Below are positions 17,352 through 25,367 of a stretch of DNA of 64,000 nucleotides, in pieces (the stretch's first letter is position 1; each line of letters starts with the position of its first letter). Source of the DNA: Mesorhizobium sp. 113-3-3 (GTDB taxonomy: Bacteria > Pseudomonadota > Alphaproteobacteria > Rhizobiales > Rhizobiaceae); contig NZ_AP023243.1 in NCBI RefSeq assembly GCF_016756495.1, positions 3,662,501 to 3,726,500 on the forward strand, in the 5' to 3' direction. Under the pieces are notes generated by a model. It did no database searches. It had not been told where the DNA came from and worked only from the letters and a program-made list of their open reading frames with translations. The position numbers and the translations under genes were made by a program.

Positions 17352-17705
17352 TGTCTTACTCCTGTCGGGCATGGCCCCATGCGAGGCGTCAACTCATGCG
17401 TCGATCTTCCCTTCGTTTCTCGTTTCACACGTCTTCCGGGCACGAATGATCCGGGGACCGGTGCATCGATCCGTGGCGGGCCTTCGGGAGCGGATCGCGG
17501 GACAGCGAAGCGGCGCCGGATGCCGAAGCCTCCCTTGCCCGCGACACTGCGCCTTGACCATCACCGCGGGCCTGGCCGCGAGCCGATGGCGTCGGACCTT
17601 TCGACACGGCCTTGACCCGAAGGCTTCGGCCGTCCGTCAGGTCTTCGGCATTCCGGTCCCCGGACCGTTTTGGATAACACCACCCAAAGGTGTCGGCTTA
17701 TCAGG
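17352..17705. other. 354-base spacer between slipin gene and tRNA-like sequences
   Basis: I find no convincing gene here. Short inverted repeats are visible, including GGTCCCCGGACC near 17660 and ACACC-N7-GGTGT near 17690. The spacer may be the 3' part of a noncoding RNA that begins with the tRNA-like modules, or the slipin leader. I looked for a sigma-54 promoter (TGGCAC-N5-TTGC) on the minus strand and did not find a good one. Confidence 0.5.
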
Positions 17706-17779
17706 CCGTTGGAGAAGGAATCGAACCTTCGACAGTCAGATTATGAGTCTGATGCTCTAACCAGCTGAGCTATCCGTGG
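17706..17779 (-). tRNA. tRNA-Met(CAT)-like sequence with defective acceptor stem (pseudo-tRNA or tRNA-like module)
   Basis: The D arm (GCTC/GAGC), anticodon arm (TCAGA, loop CTCATAA, TCTGA) and T arm (GAAGG, loop TTCGATT, CCTTC) are perfect. The acceptor strands CCACGGA and TCCAACG pair at only four of seven positions, and no CCA is encoded. Its first bases overlap the CCA end of the neighbouring tRNA-like sequence. It is unlikely to be a working tRNA unless heavily edited. A tRNA-like domain of a longer RNA, or a decayed tRNA, are the alternatives. Confidence 0.6.
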
Positions 17780-17852
17780 TGCAGACAGCAGGATTCGAAC
17801 CTGCGACCTCCGGATCCAAATCCGGCGCTCTCCCAGACTGAGCTACATCCGC
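17777..17852 (-). tRNA. tRNA-Pro(TGG)-like sequence with a 6-base anticodon loop
   Basis: The acceptor stem (GCGGATG with TGTCTGC, allowing G-T pairs), encoded CCA, D arm (GCTC/GAGC) and T arm (GCAGG, loop TTCGAAT, CCTGC) are all intact. The anticodon stem CCGGA/TCCGG encloses only six bases, TTTGGA, one G short of the usual TTTGGGA loop of tRNA-Pro. A normal prolyl tRNA needs seven, so this may be a frameshifting or non-decoding tRNA, a pseudogene, or a tRNA mimic. It directly precedes the second tRNA-like sequence. Confidence 0.65.
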
Positions 17853-18067
17853 GATCCCAATCCCCAAAGCGGCGCCGTATACAGAGCGGCAAAGCCGCCT
17901 GCACGGGCGGAGACGAAAGCTCCAACCGTTGTGCTCACTTCGGTTCTCGTGACCGGGAGCGCGGCTATAGAGCCTGCGACGGGTTGTCGCAAGCGGCATT
18001 GTCGCGGCGAATTCGTGGCTTCTTTCAGTAGTGGCATTTCGGCAACACAACGGTCAACGCCTTTGAT

Positions 18068-18087
18068 TGTACCAATGTACCATGGTA
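18068..18087. promoter_or_regulatory. Repeated TGTACCA words and a TACCATGGTA palindrome before the RHH gene
   Basis: TGTACCA occurs at 18068 and 18076, and the second copy runs into the perfect 10-bp palindrome TACCATGGTA (18078-18087), which abuts the ribosome binding site. Ribbon-helix-helix proteins often bind such short repeats in their own promoters, so autoregulation is likely. Confidence 0.5.
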
Positions 18088-18096
18088 GGAGTTGGC

Positions 18097-18363
18097 ATGA
18101 ACATCGAGCGTATACAGACGGGCGTGCGCCTGGAAAAGCGGCTGGTGAAGGTGCTCAAGGCGCTGGCCGAGCATCGCGACATGAGCCTCGGCGATCTCAT
18201 CGAAGGCATCGTGCTGCACGCTTTCGAGGGGCAAACGCCGTTTTCTCCGGAGACATTGGAAACAATCAGCCAATTGAAACGCATCTACGGGCTGGAGCTT
18301 GGCGCGGCGGACAGCCACCGTCTGATTGAACGGCATGGAAAAGCAGATGACGAGCCATCTTGA
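18097..18363 (+). CDS. Ribbon-helix-helix (CopG/Arc-like) DNA-binding protein
   Basis: This 88-residue protein has the pattern of a ribbon-helix-helix regulator: a short strand (IQTGVRLEKRL) followed by two helices (LVKVLKALAEHR and SLGDLIEGIVLHAFEG). AGGAG stands seven bases before the ATG used. The longer frame starting upstream has no such site. Its end overlaps the SRPBCC gene, so the two form one operon. It is not obviously a toxin-antitoxin antitoxin, since the partner does not look like a toxin. Confidence 0.75.
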   Translation: MNIERIQTGVRLEKRLVKVLKALAEHRDMSLGDLIEGIVLHAFEGQTPFSPETLETISQLKRIYGLELGAADSHRLIERHGKADDEPS

Positions 18364-18817
18364 ACGCAGCCACAGCATCGTCCTTTCCGGTCCGGTCGAT
18401 CGCGTCTTTCCGCTGTTTACGCCAATCGGCGAGACCTTGTGGGTGGAGGGCTGGGATCCGGAATTCCTGCATCCGCAAGGTGGAGAAACACGGCAAGGCA
18501 TGGTCTTCCGAACCGCCCATGGCGACGAGACGACGCTCTGGGCCTGCGCCGACTGGGATCCAACAGCGCACCGTGTCCGCTATGTCAGGGTCACACCGGA
18601 CTCGCGTTTCGGATTTGTCGAAGTGACCTGCCGTTCGGCGGCCGATGGCGGCACCGAAGCGTCGATTGCCTATACGTTCACGGCTCTGAACGCGGCGGGA
18701 GAATCCTATCTGTCTGAACTGACGGAGGATGCCTTCGCGGGTATGATCGAGACATGGAAAGTCCGCATCGATGCATGGCTGCTCGGTGAGACGTCAGCGG
18801 GCCCCGATCATCGTTAG
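18347..18817 (+). CDS. SRPBCC/START-like domain protein
   Basis: This 156-residue protein has the features of the SRPBCC ligand-binding fold: an opening strand (SHSIVLSGPVDRVFPLF), a mid-domain W-rich segment (LWACADWDPTAHRVRYVRV) and a long C-terminal helix (AFAGMIETWKVRIDAWL). Members bind or act on hydrophobic ligands. The gene overlaps the ribbon-helix-helix gene by 17 bases, which implies joint control. The ATG at MTSHLERS was chosen for its upstream GGA; ATG at 18335 or TTG at 18326 are possible. Confidence 0.7.
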   Translation: MTSHLERSHSIVLSGPVDRVFPLFTPIGETLWVEGWDPEFLHPQGGETRQGMVFRTAHGDETTLWACADWDPTAHRVRYVRVTPDSRFGFVEVTCRSAADGGTEASIAYTFTALNAAGESYLSELTEDAFAGMIETWKVRIDAWLLGETSAGPDHR

Positions 18818-19362
18818 AAAGTGACGCGGCCGAGCACGCGCAGACCGTCACCCTGCGGCTCGACGACCACGGCTTCGCCTTCGCGCGGCGACACGCCGGT
18901 CAGCGCCACGATGTCTTCCAGATGGGTGACCATGACCAGATTGTCGGAGCCGGAATAGGCGCGGATTTCCTTCATGATCGCGGCGATCTGCGCCGCCTTC
19001 TGCGCATCGTCGCCTTTCAGCAGATCGAGCGGCGCAAACGGCTCCGGCTCGGTCTCGAAGGCGATGCGCGCTGTGTCGAGGCAGCGGCAGTAACGGCTGG
19101 ACAGCACGCGCTCGATCGGCGCGGCGCGGGCGGCGAACAAGGCGCCGATCTTGCTAGCCTGCTGCTTGCCGCGTGCCGACAGGTTCATCTGGGTGGCGCA
19201 GCTGTCGATGTCGAAATTGGCGGGGTCGGTGGTGCCGGTGACCATGGCATGGCGCAGAAGCACGATATGGCCGCCATCGCGCAGCAGCGCCCAGCCGGCA
19301 TCCGTGGCGTGAGCCGCAACGGGAATGACGAGCAGCAGCAGGGCCAGGGCAAATCGGATCAT
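18814..19362 (-). CDS. Exported histidine phosphatase family protein
   Basis: This is a 182-residue protein with a signal peptide (MIRFALALLLLVIPVAAHA) and a histidine phosphatase domain. The catalytic RH motif is in VLLRHAMVTG, a second Arg is in SSRYCRCLDTA, and the late catalytic His is in VMVTHLEDI. AGGA precedes the ATG used. Such periplasmic members may hydrolyse phosphate esters; the substrate is unknown. It converges on the SRPBCC gene with a 4-base overlap. Confidence 0.85.
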   Translation of the reverse strand: MIRFALALLLLVIPVAAHATDAGWALLRDGGHIVLLRHAMVTGTTDPANFDIDSCATQMNLSARGKQQASKIGALFAARAAPIERVLSSRYCRCLDTARIAFETEPEPFAPLDLLKGDDAQKAAQIAAIMKEIRAYSGSDNLVMVTHLEDIVALTGVSPREGEAVVVEPQGDGLRVLGRVTF

Positions 19363-19385
19363 CGCAGTCCTAACTCTTTGTCTTG

Positions 19386-19433
19386 ACGCAATTCCTATGG
19401 GGAAACCGCTCACATTTTTCCTGGAATTGCTCT
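19386..19433. repeat. Palindromic intergenic repeat with GCAATTCC/GGAATTGC ends
   Basis: This 48-base element has terminal inverted words GCAATTCC and GGAATTGC around a core with GGGGAAACCGCTCAC. I recognise it as a common rhizobial intergenic repeat form. It lies just upstream of the histidine phosphatase gene and could also form a hairpin. Confidence 0.6.
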
Positions 19434-19522
19434 AGGCAGCCCGACATCGGGTTCCGGTCACTTCGCATATAGGGATCGGAAGGCCGGCACAAAGACAAGC
19501 GGGCGTTGCGCACGTCCCAGGC

Positions 19523-22500
19523 TCACTTTTTGGCGATTTGCTTTTTCACCAGATCGATCTTCTGGTCAGTCAGCGGGATGGGGACGGTGTAGCCGGCTTC
19601 GGTAAAGCCCTGCTTGGCGTTCTCGAAGAACGTGATAGCCTTGAGATACTCCGCCTTGCCGCCGCCATAGGTGGCGCGGTTCCAATGGATGTCGCCAAGA
19701 TTGTTCTGTTCGAAGGCCCATTGCAGGGGCTGGCTTTCCCTGGTGAATACTTTCAGCGTCGCCGTGAACGCCGCTTCGGCCTCGTCGAGATATTGGCCGG
19801 TCCGTTCGAGATTGCCGAGATTGAGCAGGCTCATGCCGATGCCGTTCTGGGCGTTGGCCCAGTCGATGGGGGCGGTCTCGATGGTCAGAACCTCAAGTGC
19901 TGCCCGCCGGGCCGCGATCGAATCCCGCAGGATTTTCGGATCGGCATTGCTCATGCTCAGCCAGTGCAGCGTCGAACCGAGGCCGGCCTGGGCCAGCGCC
20001 CATTGCCGAGGGTTGGTCTCGCGCTTGTACTCGCGTAGCGCATTGCCGTAGGCGTCGACCGCCTCGCTGTAATGCTCGGGCTTGTCCGTAACGCCGCCCA
20101 GCAGCTGCAGCGTGTTGCCGAGATTGTAATAGCACATGGCCCAGTCGAGCGGGAATTTCCGCCTGACATAGACCTGCCGGGCTGCCTGGAACGCTGCCAC
20201 CGACTGTTCGAGCCTGGCCGCGTCGCGGGTCCGCTGGCCGAGCGTCTGGTAGATCGACCCGAGATTGTTCTGGGCGGATGCCCAATCCATCGGGAAGCGC
20301 TGGCGGGTAAACACCGTCAGCGCATCGTCATAGGCCGCGGCTGCCTCTTCGAGCGTGTCCGTGCCCGTGTCGAAGCGGGCGACACCGCTCAGCGCATTGC
20401 CAAGGTTGAGCCGGCTGGTCGCCCAGGAGACCGGGAAGGTCTCGCGGGTTCTAACCGTCAGCGCGGCGCGGAAGGCGTCGGCCGCCTCGTTGATCTTGGC
20501 CTTGTCGTTGAGCTGGATGCCAAGCGTCACCAGCGTGTTGCCGAGATTGTTCTCGACCATCGCCCATTCCACGGGAGCTTTCTCGCGCGTGTACTCCTCG
20601 AGTGCCAGACGGTAGGCGGCTTCCGCGTCCTTCAGATGTTCGCCGGCGGGTTCGCGCTCCGAAAGCGCGTAGAGCGCGAGGGCGAGATTGTTCTGTGAAG
20701 CGGCCCAGTCGAGCGGCAGCTTGTCGCGCGGACGCTTTTCCAGCGCGGCGCGCATCGCCGCCACCGCCTCATTGAGCCGCTTCGGGTCGCTTTCGCGTTC
20801 GCCGATCTTCAAAAGGACGTTGGCGAGATTGTTCTGCGCGGCGGCCCAGTTGGGGTCGTCCTTCTCGCGCTCGAAGACGACAAGCGAATCGCGGAAGATC
20901 TGTGCCGCTTCCTCGAGATGCGCGGTCTCTGTCTCGCGCTCGCCGATGGTCTGCAGCACCACAGCCATGTTGTTGCGGGTGATCGCCCAGTCGCGATTCT
21001 GCTCGCCATTGGGGATGAAGTTCAGGATGACGCGATAGGCTTCGATTGCGTGCTGCAAGGCGTCGAGGTCGCCGGTGGCATAGCCATAAGAGTTGAGCGC
21101 TTCGGCTTCCTGGTTCTTGTAGTTCCAGCGCAGCTTGTCGTCCCATTTCTCGACCAGCGAGAAGGCCTTGGCGTAGTCGTTGGCGGCGGCTTTGTAGTCG
21201 AAGACCAGTGCGGCGGCGTCGGCGCGTTTGGCATAGATGGCGGCGTCGGCGATGCGTTTTTGCCTGACCAGTTCCTCGGCGTCGTCAACGGCACCGCTGT
21301 TCTGCTCGACCCTGCCGACGGCGTCATCGAGGAATTTGCGCGCCGTCACCATGGCGCCCTGGCCGATGGCCTTGTCGGCGGACTCGACCAGCCGCTTGAT
21401 CTCCGGATCGTCAGTACGCAGTGCCGCGCGTTCCGACAACATCTTCTTCAGGCGCTCGGACTGGGCGTCGAGCACCTTCTGCAGGTCGGTCGGATCCTCG
21501 GGAATCTTGTCCGTGCCCAGCGCCCTCAGCACGCCATAGAGCGCGTCGAGGGGCACGCCGTCCTGCAACGAGGCCAGTTCCACTTGCGCCCGCTTCGGGT
21601 CGGGCAGGTCGGAAATGGTCAAGAGCAACTGCCGTCGCTCACCGGTGATCAGCCCGTCATCGCCGGTCGGCTCCGGCGGCGCGACGCCGAAATAGAGCAG
21701 GCGGCGCAAGCTTTCGTTGACCCAGGGGCGCTGCTTGGCCTTGGTGTCGAGATAGACTTCCTCCGTCACCATGCGCATGACCGAGCCGAACTCCGTGCCT
21801 TTCATCGCCGCGAGGTGGCGCAGCAGGGCGGCGGCGTAGGGGCTGTTTTCGCCGGCCGCGCCGTCGAGCGCCGGGCGGCCCGGTTCGGCGGCGAAGCCGA
21901 CCACGGTGCCCAAGCTCGCATCTTGCGCCGACGCATTGGCGATGGCCTTCGCGCCACGCACCGGTTCCAGCCCGCCGGCGCCGATCGGCTCGGCGGAAGC
22001 GGTCGGCGCCCTGCGCACCACTGCATCCGCCGGAAACGGATTGGTGCGGCAGGCATCGAGCAGCATGATCGTCACCGGTACGGTCTTCTTCAGTTCATCC
22101 ATGACGGCGGAGATCGGCACCAGCGCCTGGCCTGCATCCTTGAGCGACGAGATGTCGGCATCGACCGGAACCAGGTAATTCTCGCCGCCGGCCTCGATAC
22201 CGTGGCCTGAATAATAGATGAAGGCAACATCGGCACCCTCGGCATCCTCGACGAAGCGATCGAGATCGCGCTTCAGCTTGGCGGCATCGCGATCGGTGAC
22301 GTTGCGGGCATCGAAGCCGAGGTCGGTCAGCATCTTGGCCATGTCGCGGGCGTCATTGGCCGGGTTGGGCAGGGCGGCGATGTGCAAGTAGTTCGACTGG
22401 CCGATGATCAGCGCCACGCCTTTGAGGCTTTTCGTTTCGGCAAGCGCGAACGCCGTCGCGGCAAGGCAAAACAGTGCAGCGACGAAAGCCGTCAGCCACA

Positions 22501-22543
22501 TACGCGAAAAAAGGTTGCGTCCCGAGGTTTCGACAAAGGTCAT
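19523..22543 (-). CDS. Exported caspase-like (peptidase C14) protein with long TPR region
   Basis: This is a 1006-residue protein. After a signal sequence (MWLTAFVAALFCLAATAFALA) comes a caspase-fold domain opening GVALIIGQSNY. Its dyad is intact: His114 in YYSGHGIE and Cys165 in LLDACRTNPFP. From about residue 390 onward there are a dozen or more TPR-like repeats, recognisable from recurring DWA..QNNLG words. The signal peptide places it in the periplasm or on the membrane. Such proteins probably cleave after Arg or Lys, but the target is unknown. The ATG used has no clear ribosome binding site; a TTG ten codons upstream, or an ATG 14 codons later just before the hydrophobic stretch, are alternatives. 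Confidence 0.88.
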   Translation of the reverse strand: MTFVETSGRNLFSRMWLTAFVAALFCLAATAFALAETKSLKGVALIIGQSNYLHIAALPNPANDARDMAKMLTDLGFDARNVTDRDAAKLKRDLDRFVEDAEGADVAFIYYSGHGIEAGGENYLVPVDADISSLKDAGQALVPISAVMDELKKTVPVTIMLLDACRTNPFPADAVVRRAPTASAEPIGAGGLEPVRGAKAIANASAQDASLGTVVGFAAEPGRPALDGAAGENSPYAAALLRHLAAMKGTEFGSVMRMVTEEVYLDTKAKQRPWVNESLRRLLYFGVAPPEPTGDDGLITGERRQLLLTISDLPDPKRAQVELASLQDGVPLDALYGVLRALGTDKIPEDPTDLQKVLDAQSERLKKMLSERAALRTDDPEIKRLVESADKAIGQGAMVTARKFLDDAVGRVEQNSGAVDDAEELVRQKRIADAAIYAKRADAAALVFDYKAAANDYAKAFSLVEKWDDKLRWNYKNQEAEALNSYGYATGDLDALQHAIEAYRVILNFIPNGEQNRDWAITRNNMAVVLQTIGERETETAHLEEAAQIFRDSLVVFEREKDDPNWAAAQNNLANVLLKIGERESDPKRLNEAVAAMRAALEKRPRDKLPLDWAASQNNLALALYALSEREPAGEHLKDAEAAYRLALEEYTREKAPVEWAMVENNLGNTLVTLGIQLNDKAKINEAADAFRAALTVRTRETFPVSWATSRLNLGNALSGVARFDTGTDTLEEAAAAYDDALTVFTRQRFPMDWASAQNNLGSIYQTLGQRTRDAARLEQSVAAFQAARQVYVRRKFPLDWAMCYYNLGNTLQLLGGVTDKPEHYSEAVDAYGNALREYKRETNPRQWALAQAGLGSTLHWLSMSNADPKILRDSIAARRAALEVLTIETAPIDWANAQNGIGMSLLNLGNLERTGQYLDEAEAAFTATLKVFTRESQPLQWAFEQNNLGDIHWNRATYGGGKAEYLKAITFFENAKQGFTEAGYTVPIPLTDQKIDLVKKQIAKK

Positions 22544-22598
22544 TTGTCGTTGGTGTCCGCCCTGATACTCCAAACCCTCTATAACGCTGCCAGTGTAC

Positions 22599-22630
22599 CA
22601 TGATCAAATTTGGGCATGATCAAATTCGGG
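22599..22630. repeat. 16-bp tandem repeat in the divergent promoter region
   Basis: CATGATCAAATTTGGG is followed directly by CATGATCAAATTCGGG, one mismatch apart. Each contains the palindrome TGATCA. It lies between the divergent caspase-like and AEC transporter genes, where an operator is plausible. Confidence 0.55.
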
Positions 22631-22670
22631 CGCGATTGCGCCGCAGACGTGGCTCGCCTATCCCTGAAAA

Positions 22671-23621
22671 ATGTCTCCGCTTACAGAAACCGTGCTTTTC
22701 GTCTTCAGCCTCGTTGCGCTCGGCTATCTCGCCGGGTTGACCGGCTATCTCAGGCCAACGAGCGGTGAGGGGATATCGGACTTCGCGGTCTCGGTGGCGA
22801 TGCCGCTGCTTCTGTTCCAGACCATGGTGAACGCCGATTTCCACGGCGTCGCGCCATGGCCTTTATGGGGAGCTTATTTCACGGCGGTGGCGATCACCTG
22901 GGCCGCCGGCCATCTCGTCACCACGCGGATTTTCGGGCGCGACGCGCGCGCCGGTGTCGTCGGCGGTGTGTCGTCGGCCTATTCCAATGTCGTGCTGCTC
23001 GGCGCTCCCTTCATTCTCGGCATATTCGGTCCGAGCGGTTTCGAAGTGCTGTCGCTGCTGGTCTCCGTGCATCTGCCGGTCATGATGATGGCCTCGATCG
23101 TACTGTTCGAGATGTTCGGCCGGAGCGGTGGCGAACATGTGCATCCGCTGCGGGTGCTGCGCAGCTTCCTGCGGCGGCTGTTCATCAACCCGCTGATCAT
23201 CGGCATTCTGCTCGGCCTGGCATGGCGGCTGAGCGGCGTGCCGTTGCCCGACCTCGTCATGCGGCTGGTCGATGCGCTGGCCGACACGGCAGGGCCGGTG
23301 GCGCTGTTTGCCATGGGTCTCAGCCTGCGCCGCTTCGGCGTTTCCGGCAATGTCCGGCCGGCGCTGGCGCTTTCGGCATTGAAACTGTTCCTGATGCCGG
23401 CGCTGGTTCTCGTCTTCGTCTGGCTGCTCGGCCTGCCGCCGATGACCGCCAAAGTCGCGGTGGTGGTGGCGGCGCTGCCGTCCGGCATCAATTCCTACCT
23501 GATTGCCGTGCAGTTCAACACCGGCCAGGCACTGGCATCGAACCAAATGACCATCGCCACGGCCTGCGCGGCCGTCACCACCGCTTTCTGGCTGACGGTG
23601 GTGGTTCATATCTTTGGTTAG
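22671..23621 (+). CDS. AEC family transporter
   Basis: This is a 316-residue inner-membrane protein of the auxin efflux carrier/malonate transporter family. About ten hydrophobic segments are evident, with the family pattern FAVSVAMPLLLFQTMV near residue 40 and ALPSGINSYLIAVQFN near residue 275. Bacterial members are often secondary carriers of malonate, malate or other carboxylates. It diverges from the caspase-like gene and is not in an obvious operon. Confidence 0.9.
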   Translation: MSPLTETVLFVFSLVALGYLAGLTGYLRPTSGEGISDFAVSVAMPLLLFQTMVNADFHGVAPWPLWGAYFTAVAITWAAGHLVTTRIFGRDARAGVVGGVSSAYSNVVLLGAPFILGIFGPSGFEVLSLLVSVHLPVMMMASIVLFEMFGRSGGEHVHPLRVLRSFLRRLFINPLIIGILLGLAWRLSGVPLPDLVMRLVDALADTAGPVALFAMGLSLRRFGVSGNVRPALALSALKLFLMPALVLVFVWLLGLPPMTAKVAVVVAALPSGINSYLIAVQFNTGQALASNQMTIATACAAVTTAFWLTVVVHIFG

Positions 23622-23819
23622 GTCTCGGCTTTCAAATTAATTCACATGTGAAGGACTAGCCTTGGGCTGGCCCAACCCCTATATGCCATCTTGCGATTGC
23701 TTGCGCGCCTTGCCCTAGGTAAAGAGCAGTGGCTCCGGCGTGCCGGCTTCAAATCATGGCGCACGCTCACCGAAGATTTCACAGACCGGCCCGTCAGTGC
23801 GCCGAACGGAGGATAGACC

Positions 23820-25277
23820 ATGCTTCAGAAAACCAGCCATTTCATGCGGCAGGCCAATCTCATCAACGGCGAATGGGTGCAGGCCGACAGCGGCCAGACG
23901 GTCGACGTCAACAACCCGGCCACCGGCCTCAAGATCGGCACCGTGCCGAAGTCGGGCAAGGCCGAGACCCGCCGCGCCATCGAGGCCGCCGACGAAGCGT
24001 TCAAGACCTGGCGCAAGACGACCGCGCTCGAGCGCTCGAAGCTGCTGCGCAAGCTGCATGACGCGATGATGGACAATCAGGACGTGCTGGCCGAACTCTT
24101 GACCATCGAGCAGGGCAAGTCGCTGTTCGAATCGAAGGGCGAGATCGGCTCGGCCGCGGCCTACATTCTGTGGTTCGCCGAGGAAGGCCGCCGCACCTAT
24201 GGCGACGTCGTGCCCTCGCCATGGGCGGACCGTCGCATCCTGGTGACCAAGGAACCGGTCGGCGTCATCGCGGCGATCACCCCGTGGAATTTCCCGTCCT
24301 CGATGCTGGCCCGCAAGCTTGGCCCGGCACTCGCCGCCGGCTGCACCGCCGTGGTGAAGCCTGCCTCGCAGACGCCTTATTCGGGCCTCGCCTGGGGCGC
24401 GCTGGCCGAGGAAGTCGGCTTCCCCAAGGGCGTCGTCAACATCCTGACCGGTTCGGCCGGCGAGATCGGCGACGAGATCTGCGCCAATCCGCTGGTGTCG
24501 AAGATCACCTTCACCGGATCGACCGAGGTCGGCAAGCTTCTCATCCAGAAGTCGTCGGTGACCGTCAAGAAAGTGTCGATGGAACTTGGCGGCAACGCGC
24601 CGTTCATCGTCTTCGACGACGCCGACATCGAGCGTGCGGTCGCCGGCGCCATCACCGCCAAGTACCGCAATTCCGGCCAGACCTGCGTGTGCACCAACCG
24701 CTTCCTCGTCCAGGCCGGCGTCTATGACAAGTTCGTCGAGAAGCTCGCCGCCGCCAGCAACGGGCTGAAGGTCGGTTCCGGCCTCGAGGAAGGCGTGCAG
24801 CAGGGACCGCTGATCGACGAGAAGGCGGTCGAGAAGGTCGAGGAACTGATCGCCGACGCTACCTCCAAGGGCGGCAAGATCGTCGCCGGCGGTAAGCGCC
24901 ATGCGCTGGGCGGTTCGTTCTTCCAGCCGACGGTCATCGCCAATGCGACGCCCAAGATGCGCTTCATGAAGGAAGAGATCTTTGGGCCTGTCGCCCCCGT
25001 GTTCAAGTTCGAGACGGAAGCGGAGGCAATAGCGCTCGCCAACGACACCGAATTCGGCCTTGCCTGCTATTTCTACACCGGCGATCTCGGCCGCGCCTTC
25101 CGCGTCATGGAAGGCCTGAAATACGGCATGGTCGGCGTCAATGAAGGCCTCATCACCACGCCCGAGGCGCCGTTCGGCGGCGTCAAGGAATCGGGCCTCG
25201 GCAAGGAAGGCGGACATCAGGGCATCGAGGACTACCTCGATACCAAATATGTCTGTATCGGCGGCCTCGGCCTCTGA
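23820..25277 (+). CDS. gabD: NAD(P)-dependent succinate-semialdehyde dehydrogenase
   Basis: This is a 485-residue aldehyde dehydrogenase of the GabD type, oxidising succinate semialdehyde from GABA breakdown to succinate. The general base is Glu255 in MELGGNAP, the nucleophile is Cys289 in GQTCVCTNR, and Cys291 forms the redox-sensitive CXC pair known for GabD. The Asn of the oxyanion hole is in TPWNFP. Length and sequence agree closely with E. coli GabD along the whole protein. No gabT lies beside it. A strong hairpin follows the stop. Confidence 0.95.
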   Translation: MLQKTSHFMRQANLINGEWVQADSGQTVDVNNPATGLKIGTVPKSGKAETRRAIEAADEAFKTWRKTTALERSKLLRKLHDAMMDNQDVLAELLTIEQGKSLFESKGEIGSAAAYILWFAEEGRRTYGDVVPSPWADRRILVTKEPVGVIAAITPWNFPSSMLARKLGPALAAGCTAVVKPASQTPYSGLAWGALAEEVGFPKGVVNILTGSAGEIGDEICANPLVSKITFTGSTEVGKLLIQKSSVTVKKVSMELGGNAPFIVFDDADIERAVAGAITAKYRNSGQTCVCTNRFLVQAGVYDKFVEKLAAASNGLKVGSGLEEGVQQGPLIDEKAVEKVEELIADATSKGGKIVAGGKRHALGGSFFQPTVIANATPKMRFMKEEIFGPVAPVFKFETEAEAIALANDTEFGLACYFYTGDLGRAFRVMEGLKYGMVGVNEGLITTPEAPFGGVKESGLGKEGGHQGIEDYLDTKYVCIGGLGL

Positions 25278-25286
25278 TAGCTTATT

Positions 25287-25320
25287 CCCAGGGTCGGCGG
25301 GCCTTGCCCGCCGCCCTGGG
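25287..25320 (+). terminator. Strong hairpin after gabD
   Basis: CCCAGGG-T-CGGCGGG pairs with CCCGCCG-CCCTGGG around loop CCTTG, giving 14 base pairs with one bulged T, ten bases beyond the stop. It lacks a T-run but should form a very stable stem. Confidence 0.6.
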
Positions 25321-25367
25321 TCGAGAAAACCAGCCGAAATCCTTTGGATCAACTGACGTTTGCGGGC

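Noticed and set aside
17373..17705. Sigma-54 promoter of RtcR type before the slipin gene
   Set aside because: No TGGCAC-N5-TTGC match with correct spacing was found on the minus strand by eye.
17706..17852. Two ordinary functional tRNA genes
   Set aside because: One has a 6-base anticodon loop and the other a mismatched acceptor stem without CCA, and they overlap by three bases.
18097..18817. Classical toxin-antitoxin pair
   Set aside because: The second gene encodes an SRPBCC-type protein, not a known toxin fold, though the layout is similar.
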